Of a stretch of DNA of 6,039 nucleotides, positions 1 through 4,040 are shown in pieces. Each line of letters begins with the position of its first letter. Positions within the stretch are counted from its first letter, which is position 1. Source of the stretch: Thermoplasmata archaeon (GTDB lineage: Archaea > Thermoplasmatota > Thermoplasmata > RBG-16-68-12); the NCBI GenBank assembly GCA_021788795.1, contig JAJYKG010000134.1, positions 1 to 6,039 on the forward strand, read 5' to 3'. Position numbers and translations under genes: made by a program. The notes under the pieces are model-generated. The model saw nothing but the letters and a program-made list of their open reading frames with translations, made no database searches and had not been told where the DNA came from.

Positions 1-29
1 CCTCACGGGCCTGGTACAGGCCCGTGAGG
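1..29. repeat. Perfect inverted repeat (hairpin) at the window edge
   Basis: CCTCACGGGCCTG at 1-13 is the exact reverse complement of CAGGCCCGTGAGG at 17-29, leaving a 3-nt GTA loop. It lies inside a coding region, reading LTGLYQARE on the minus strand. It begins at the very first base, so the left arm may continue outside. It could be a natural GC-rich hairpin in coding DNA or a fold-back artefact at a contig end. Confidence 0.85.
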
Positions 30-298
30 TTCGAGCCGCTTACGTAGGCGCCGTACTGCGCGTCGTTGTAGACGAAGACCTGGACGGGCGTGCCGTTCAG
101 GGCCTGCCAGGTCCCCTGGACCGTGCCCCCGGCGACGACGGACCACTCGAACTCGGTGTAGTTGGCCCAGCCCGGCGGGATCAGGTCCGTCTCGTTCACG
201 TACCCGGGGGAGGTGCCGTAGATGATGGAGAAGGAGCCTGCGGCGACCAGGATCACGGCGACGACGAGGAGGGTGCGGAGGAGGCGGCGGGAGGCCAT
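1..298 (-). CDS. Small membrane-anchored extracytoplasmic protein, C-terminus outside window
   Basis: Reading leftward from an ATG at 298-296, the frame stays open for 99 codons to the window edge, so the C-terminal part is missing. The protein opens MASRRLLRTLL, has one hydrophobic segment at about residues 6-27 (signal peptide or membrane anchor), and then a polar, beta-rich extracytoplasmic region. That region carries four N-x-S/T sequons (NET, NYT, NGT, NLT) in about 60 residues, which suits a glycosylated archaeal surface protein. A stretch around VFVYNDAQYGAYVSG loosely recalls small beta-sandwich archaeal proteins that pipelines label emp24/gp25L/p24-like; this is a weak resemblance from memory, not a family call. 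No clear Shine-Dalgarno precedes the ATG, so translation may be from a short or leaderless transcript. A TATA-like ACTATCC on the minus strand lies about 40 nt upstream. The last visible codons overlap the edge hairpin, so their authenticity depends on that hairpin being real. Function is not known. Confidence 0.7.
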   Translation of the reverse strand, partial: MASRRLLRTLLVVAVILVAAGSFSIIYGTSPGYVNETDLIPPGWANYTEFEWSVVAGGTVQGTWQALNGTPVQVFVYNDAQYGAYVSGSNLTGLYQARE

Positions 299-359
299 GG
301 GATCGTCCGGGGGCCCCTTCCCACGCGGAGGTTTCGGATAGTCCTTTCGCCCCGCGGTG

Positions 360-380
360 CCGTAGTTCGCCGAAATACGG
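360..380. promoter_or_regulatory. 21-bp dyad, operator-like
   Basis: The half-site CCGTAGTTCG (360-369) mirrors CGAAATACGG (371-380) around C370, with a single mismatch (G365 against A375). The element lies between two minus-strand genes, about 60 nt before the downstream start at 298 and just upstream of a TATA-like ACTATCC (about 335-341, minus). Symmetry of this length suits a dimeric regulator. It could instead form a hairpin in the 3' end of the glycosyltransferase transcript. No regulator is identified. Confidence 0.3.
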
Positions 381-384
381 GAAA

Positions 385-411
385 GGCGAGCGGCTTCCGC
401 GACGCCGCGCC
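385..411 (-). terminator. Possible terminator of the glycosyltransferase gene
   Basis: A GC-rich imperfect stem pairs GCGGC (390-394) with GCCGC (404-408), and GGC (385-387) with GCC (409-411) across a GA bulge. On the minus strand it comes 5 nt after the stop codon at 418-416 and is followed by TTTCCCGTATTT. The T content is modest, so this is weak evidence for termination. Confidence 0.25.
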
Positions 412-415
412 GGAG

Positions 416-1837
416 TCAGCCCGCGTGGGAGACCGAGTCCGCGAGCGCGGTCCCGTCCCGGGCCCACAGGGTGCACGCGAACGACTCGCCGAGCACGTCC
501 CCGGAGTGCAGGGACGACACGCGGACGAAGCCCGCGTAGGCGGACGAGGTGGAGGAGAGGATGTAGGCCGCGGGCACGCCGCCGTGGTAGGGCACCACGG
601 CCACGTCCGGGACGGAGATGTACGGCAGGATCGCCTCGGGCGGGATCCCGTCCACCCCGACGATCGCGCCGGGGTGCAGGTACGCGTCCAGGTTCTGCAC
701 GATGGCTTGCTGCGGGTACGGAGCGGGGAAGGCGACGATCACGAGGGCGATCACCAGGAAGACCGCGAGGAGCGCGGCGAAGCGCCTCGAGAAGCCCCGG
801 AGGTCCGTGGACGGGGCGCGGGTGAAGGACCACCGCGGCTCCGTCTCCCGCATCACGAGCCACAGGATGAGAGGCGACGTGATCACGACGTAGCGGAGGT
901 TGTCCCACCACCAGAGCGGCGTCTGCTCCACGGTCCAGAAGAAGGCGGACACGATCCACCCCATGAGGAACGTCGAGCCGACGATCGTCCACAGGAGCCC
1001 GGTCTCCTCGCCTCGCGCCTTCGTCCGCGACAGCCGGATTTCGGGGAGGAAGACGCCCGCGTACAGGAGGAAGAAGATCAGGAAGAGGGGCACCTTGACG
1101 ACGAGGGCTTCGGCCAGGAGGGCGGGGTGGGCGAACCCGTACCCGTAGACGTAGCTCAGGTACGCGGACGTCTGGTAGTCCGGCCAGCCGTAAACGCTCA
1201 GGTTGCGCAGGGTCCAGCCGCCCGCCATCGCCGCGAACGCGGCGGCCCCGGCGAGGAACCACTTGTCCTTCAGGATCCACCAGCCGCGCACCCGGCGGAG
1301 CCACAGGGCGCCCATGACGAGGGTGACGAGGAAGACCCAGCCGATGTCCGCCTTCGCGAGGAAGCCCACGCCCGCGAACAGGCCCGCCCAGAAGAGATAC
1401 GGCAGCTTCCGCAGCCCCTTGACCGCCGCCCAGGCCGTCAGGACGAACAGGATGCCGACGAGGTCCTCCGAGTAGCCGATGAGGCTCGTGATCAGGAACA
1501 TGGGCTCGAGGGCGACGAACGCCGCGGCGTACCACGCCTTCCGCCGCCCGAGGAGGTCCGCGGTGGTCAGCCAGGTGACGAGGACGAGGAGGGCGCCGAG
1601 CACGAGATCCGCGAGCTTCGTGGCGAGGACGCCGAAGCCGAGGGCGCGGTAGAAGAGGCTCAGGTACATCGGGTACAGGGGCGGGTAGTGGTGGTAGAAG
1701 ACGACGCCCGGGGCGTACGGGACGAGGAACTCGCCGTGGAGGGCGAAGGACTCGCCCATGACGCTCATCACGGCGCCGTCGTAGACGATGCCCCACGAGT
1801 TGAACGTCAGGATGCGGACCGCCAGGCCGACGGCCAC
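416..1837 (-). CDS. GT-C family integral membrane glycosyltransferase (PMT/ArnT-like, GT39 type)
   Basis: A polytopic membrane protein of 473 residues from the only canonical in-frame start, GTG at 1837. It carries hallmarks of lipid-linked sugar transferases: an acidic residue in the first extracytoplasmic loop (D20 in IVYDGAVM), then the HHYPPLYP motif (about 49-56) leading into a long helix, and about ten or more hydrophobic segments to about residue 370. Family enzymes move a sugar from a polyprenyl-phosphate donor to protein or lipid on the outer face of the membrane; donor and acceptor here are unknown. The last ~103 residues after the final helix form a soluble extracytoplasmic tail without an obvious motif. 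The GTG start would cut the first helix in half: the frame continues upstream (HALAALVAV, preceded by an Arg-rich stretch) with coding-like composition to a stop at 2011-2009. The real start is probably near 1981, giving about 521 residues. The gene is divergent from the 69-residue gene at 2075. Family call is confident; the start is not. Confidence 0.88.
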   Translation of the reverse strand: MAVGLAVRILTFNSWGIVYDGAVMSVMGESFALHGEFLVPYAPGVVFYHHYPPLYPMYLSLFYRALGFGVLATKLADLVLGALLVLVTWLTTADLLGRRKAWYAAAFVALEPMFLITSLIGYSEDLVGILFVLTAWAAVKGLRKLPYLFWAGLFAGVGFLAKADIGWVFLVTLVMGALWLRRVRGWWILKDKWFLAGAAAFAAMAGGWTLRNLSVYGWPDYQTSAYLSYVYGYGFAHPALLAEALVVKVPLFLIFFLLYAGVFLPEIRLSRTKARGEETGLLWTIVGSTFLMGWIVSAFFWTVEQTPLWWWDNLRYVVITSPLILWLVMRETEPRWSFTRAPSTDLRGFSRRFAALLAVFLVIALVIVAFPAPYPQQAIVQNLDAYLHPGAIVGVDGIPPEAILPYISVPDVAVVPYHGGVPAAYILSSTSSAYAGFVRVSSLHSGDVLGESFACTLWARDGTALADSVSHAG

Positions 1838-1978
1838 GAGGGCCGCGAGCGCGTGGACCGCGCGGACGCGGAGGCGGGGGACGCCCGATCTCCGGGACGA
1901 GCGGCTTTCGGGGCGGGCAGACCCGGCGGGGTCGATCGACGACGCCTCCTCCGGGAACAGGGCATCCCGCGCCGGGAG

Positions 1979-1994
1979 GATAAGCCTTTCACCT
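1979..1994 (-). promoter_or_regulatory. Ribosome-binding site and likely non-canonical start of the glycosyltransferase
   Basis: On the minus strand AGGTGA (1994-1989) matches the archaeal anti-Shine-Dalgarno well. It is followed after 7 nt by ATC at 1981-1979, in the glycosyltransferase frame. No ATG, GTG or TTG lies in that frame between the stop at 2011-2009 and the GTG at 1837. Starting at ATC would add 48 residues, including an Arg-rich cytoplasmic segment and the missing half of helix 1. Either AUC is the start, or an ATG has been altered by mutation or base-calling. A GTG overlapping the same site (1992) opens a different frame with shadow-like composition. Confidence 0.35.
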
Positions 1995-2029
1995 GGAGGC
2001 CTCGGGTGTCAAAGACTGTACCAACCTGC

Positions 2030-2035
2030 TTTAGA
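2030..2035 (+). promoter_or_regulatory. TATA-like box for the 69-residue gene
   Basis: TTTAGA stands in a relatively AT-rich patch (about 2011-2040) within otherwise GC-rich DNA. An archaeal start site about 25 nt downstream would fall near 2056-2060, just before the GAGGT ribosome-binding site at 2062-2066. The same patch read on the minus strand (CTAAAG) could serve the divergent glycosyltransferase. Confidence 0.3.
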
Positions 2036-2074
2036 CCCTACCGACCGCTGCGTCTCCCGTCGAGGTCCGAACGC

Positions 2075-2284
2075 ATGGAACCGTCGCGACACGAGACGCG
2101 GGAGATCCGGCGGGTGGCCGAGACGATCCGGCGGGAGCTGCGCCGGTACGTCGGCCGCGGCGGCAGCGCCGCCTCGTTCCTGCCGCGGGTGAAGCGGGCG
2201 CACCGCCACCTGCGACGCCGCGAGATCGGCAAGGTCCTCACCGTCCTGGGCTCCCTCGAGGGCGACCTGCGGGAGCGCCGGTAG
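2075..2284 (+). CDS. Hypothetical 69-residue Arg-rich helical protein
   Basis: ATG at 2075 to TAG at 2282-2284. I chose this start because GAGGT (2062-2066) sits 8 nt upstream; the same frame stays open far upstream only as an antisense shadow of the glycosyltransferase. The product has 18 Arg and 2 Lys in 69 residues. Two predicted amphipathic helices (about 6-27 and 35-66) flank a Gly/Ser/Ala-containing turn (GRGGSAAS). It has no Cys, no signal peptide and no membrane segment, so it is likely cytoplasmic. The charge pattern (EIRR, ELRR, HLRRREIGK) would suit a nucleic-acid or acidic-partner binder, but I do not recognise a family and assign no function. It is divergent from the glycosyltransferase, and about 220 nt separate it from the protease start, so it is probably a separate transcript. 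Its G/C third positions and good RBS make a real gene more likely than not. Confidence 0.65.
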   Translation: MEPSRHETREIRRVAETIRRELRRYVGRGGSAASFLPRVKRAHRHLRRREIGKVLTVLGSLEGDLRERR

Positions 2285-2320
2285 GGACGCCCGCACCGCA
2301 GGCACAGGTTCATCCAGGAT

Positions 2321-2337
2321 GGACGGTAGGTCCGTCC
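2321..2337 (+). terminator. Small hairpin downstream of the 69-residue gene
   Basis: GGACGG (2321-2326) pairs with CCGTCC (2332-2337) around a TAGGT loop, 37 nt after the stop codon. No T-rich run follows, so a terminator role is weakly supported; it could equally be an operator or chance. The rest of 2285-2456 holds no open frame that looks real and no tRNA-like fold that I can see. Confidence 0.2.
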
Positions 2338-2456
2338 CGCATGCGACGTCTGGCGGGAATCGCACGGCTAGCGGCTCGTATCGACGTTCCGCGGGGCGGC
2401 CGGCGCTCCTACTCCGGTAACTGATTCTCATGGCTCGACGGCCGTCCGCCAGCCGA

Positions 2457-2463
2457 GATATAG
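2457..2463 (+). promoter_or_regulatory. TATA-like box for the metalloprotease gene
   Basis: GATATAG is one of few TATA-like sequences in this GC-rich window. It lies about 45 nt before the GTG at 2505. Transcription from about 2483-2488 would give a leader of about 20 nt carrying GAGGCGTG (2493-2500), a near match to an archaeal ribosome-binding site. If used, it excludes the upstream ATG at 2430 as the start. Confidence 0.4.
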
Positions 2464-2504
2464 CCACCCGGCCCTGCGGGGGCGCCTTCGTCGAGGCGTG
2501 GACC

Positions 2505-3968
2505 GTGCCCGGGACCCCTTCGGCCCGCATCGTAGCCCTCGCCGCGCTCGCCCTCGCCGCGCTCGTCGTCGCGGCGGCCCTCCCGAGCCCGCCGCTCCCT
2601 GCGGCGCCCGCGCCCCACGCGGAGGTCTCGACCGGCGTCCTCCAGCCGGCGATCAAACGGGACATCTACGTGTTCCTAGACCGGTTCACCGACCGCACGA
2701 ACACGACGACGCCGCCGGAGATCCTCGCCAAGCTCGACGCGGTGAACGCGTACTTCTCCGAGGTCACGCACGGCGCGTGGACGTTCAACTGGACCCTGTT
2801 CTACCCGGCCCTCGGGCAGGGCTGGTACACGGTCAACGAGACGTACGCGCAGGCGGGCGCGAGCTCGGACCTGACGCCCCTCTCGGCGGTCATTCTCCAG
2901 GCCTACGACTCCGGCGTCCGCTTCCCGGCCCCGGGCACGTACCCCCTCGTCCCGAGCGCGCTCATCATCCACGCGGGGGACGACGGCGCGATGACGGGCA
3001 ACGCGACGGACATCTGGTCCGTGACGACCGGGCCGTACTGCAGCGGCTTCGCGACGAACCCGCCGAACGCGTTCTGCCTCCTGACGGCGATCGTCGCGGA
3101 GACGGACCCCGTCGGCGTGATTGCGCACGAGCTCACCCACGAGCTCGAGCGGTTCGACGAGTACGGGAACCCGATGGGGATCACCCTCGGCCACTCCGCG
3201 GGCGCCCTGCCCGCGGGCATGGTGCCCGTGGACTGGTGGGACCCGATGTACCAGGGCCTGCGCGACCCGAACGGCACGGGCACGGAGCCGTCCGAGTTCA
3301 TGGCGTGGACCCGGATGTCCCTCGGATTCCTCCCGCTCGACCAGATCGCGGTCGTCGACCGGGGGCAGTCCGCGACGGTCAGCCTGGAGGCCCTCGAGGA
3401 GAACACGACGGGCGACCAGGCCATCCGGGTCCCGCTCGTGAACGCCTCCGCGTACCACACGTACTACGTCGTCGAGCTGCGGAAGGGGATCGGCACCGAC
3501 GCCTACTTCCCGTGGCTCACGTCCCTGTACCCGAGCCGCATCGGGATGCTCGTCTACTGGGTCAACGTCAGCCGGTACGGGACGCCCTTCGAGATCTTCC
3601 TGGTCAAGGCCCACCCCGCGGACGTCACGGCCCAGCAGGCGCTCTTCGGCCCATGCAGTTCGCCCTGCGTCCCGGCGATGACCCTGAACGACACCGCGGA
3701 CGGCGTGACGGTCTCGATCCTGTCGACGTCGGATTCGGCCTTCGTCGTCCATGTGGCCAACGCCGCCGTGCCGCCGCAGGTCCCCGCGCCCTGCCCCGGA
3801 GCCTCGTGCTTCCTGGGGCTCACGGACGTGGGCACGTGGGGGCTCGTCCTCAACGTCGCCCTGATCGTCGCGGCGGCCGGGGGCGTGGCCGCGGTCGCGT
3901 TCGGGCGCCGGCGGCGCGCCCGGCGTGCGCCCGGAGACGAGGCCGCGGATCCGGACGCGCGCCGCTAG
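2505..3968 (+). CDS. Secreted, membrane-anchored M6-like zinc metalloprotease
   Basis: The product is 487 residues from GTG 2505; the frame is open to ATG 2430 (512 residues), which would put 25 odd residues before the signal segment and leave the TATA-like box inside the gene. Residue numbers here use the 2430 start. Order: hydrophobic signal/anchor 34-51, Pro/Ala linker, catalytic region, C-terminal membrane helix 469-491, then a cytoplasmic GRRRRARR tail. The zinc motif H233-E-L-T-H237 with D243 at the third-ligand position, then EYGNPMG, and a Met-turn-like WWDPM (M273) followed by FMAWTRMSLGF, match the layout of M6 (immune inhibitor A-like) proteases. The usual Gly three after the second His is Glu (E240). 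Cys pairs 204/216, 409/413 and 455/460 could form disulfides. At least nine N-x-S/T sequons suggest heavy N-glycosylation outside the cell. It should cleave surface or environmental proteins; the substrate is unknown. It is convergent with the repeat-protein gene. M6-like is confident as a zincin, less so as an exact family. Confidence 0.85.
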   Translation: MPGTPSARIVALAALALAALVVAAALPSPPLPAAPAPHAEVSTGVLQPAIKRDIYVFLDRFTDRTNTTTPPEILAKLDAVNAYFSEVTHGAWTFNWTLFYPALGQGWYTVNETYAQAGASSDLTPLSAVILQAYDSGVRFPAPGTYPLVPSALIIHAGDDGAMTGNATDIWSVTTGPYCSGFATNPPNAFCLLTAIVAETDPVGVIAHELTHELERFDEYGNPMGITLGHSAGALPAGMVPVDWWDPMYQGLRDPNGTGTEPSEFMAWTRMSLGFLPLDQIAVVDRGQSATVSLEALEENTTGDQAIRVPLVNASAYHTYYVVELRKGIGTDAYFPWLTSLYPSRIGMLVYWVNVSRYGTPFEIFLVKAHPADVTAQQALFGPCSSPCVPAMTLNDTADGVTVSILSTSDSAFVVHVANAAVPPQVPAPCPGASCFLGLTDVGTWGLVLNVALIVAAAGGVAAVAFGRRRRARRAPGDEAADPDARR

Positions 3969-3984
3969 GGCGGCCGCTCGACCG

Positions 3985-4025
3985 GGGGAAGGAAAGGAGA
4001 AAGGGGGACGCCGCGGAGGCGTCCC
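3985..4025 (-). terminator. Terminator hairpin with pyrimidine tail for the Ig-like repeat gene
   Basis: A perfect 8-bp stem, GGGACGCC (4005-4012) and GGCGTCCC (4018-4025) around GCGGA, lies in the 72-nt gap between convergent genes. On the minus strand it is followed by an unbroken pyrimidine run (4004-3985, including TTTCTCC and TTTCC) and sits 15 nt after the stop codon at 4043-4041. That geometry fits termination of the minus-strand gene. On the plus strand no T-rich run follows, though the stem may still affect the protease transcript. Confidence 0.5.
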
Positions 4026-4040
4026 GTGTCGCGCGGCGGC

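Noticed and set aside
310..317. GGGGCCCC palindrome just before the start at 298
   Set aside because: Eight bases of G/C symmetry are expected by chance in such GC-rich DNA.
3..1796. 597-codon open frame on the minus strand across the first two genes
   Set aside because: It is very rich in Arg, Pro and Gly, lacks hydrophobic segments, and overlaps the glycosyltransferase and the anchored-protein gene in another frame; a typical shadow in GC-rich DNA.
425..2074. Long plus-strand open frame running into the 69-residue gene
   Set aside because: This part is antisense to the glycosyltransferase with low-complexity charged composition. Only the end, from ATG 2075 with its own RBS, looks real.
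2285..2340. tRNA-like GGTTCATCC after the 69-residue gene
   Set aside because: No matching T-arm stem, acceptor stem or anticodon arm can be drawn around it.
2009..2665. 218-codon minus-strand open frame over the 69-residue gene and protease start
   Set aside because: Composition is shadow-like and it overlaps two better supported plus-strand features.
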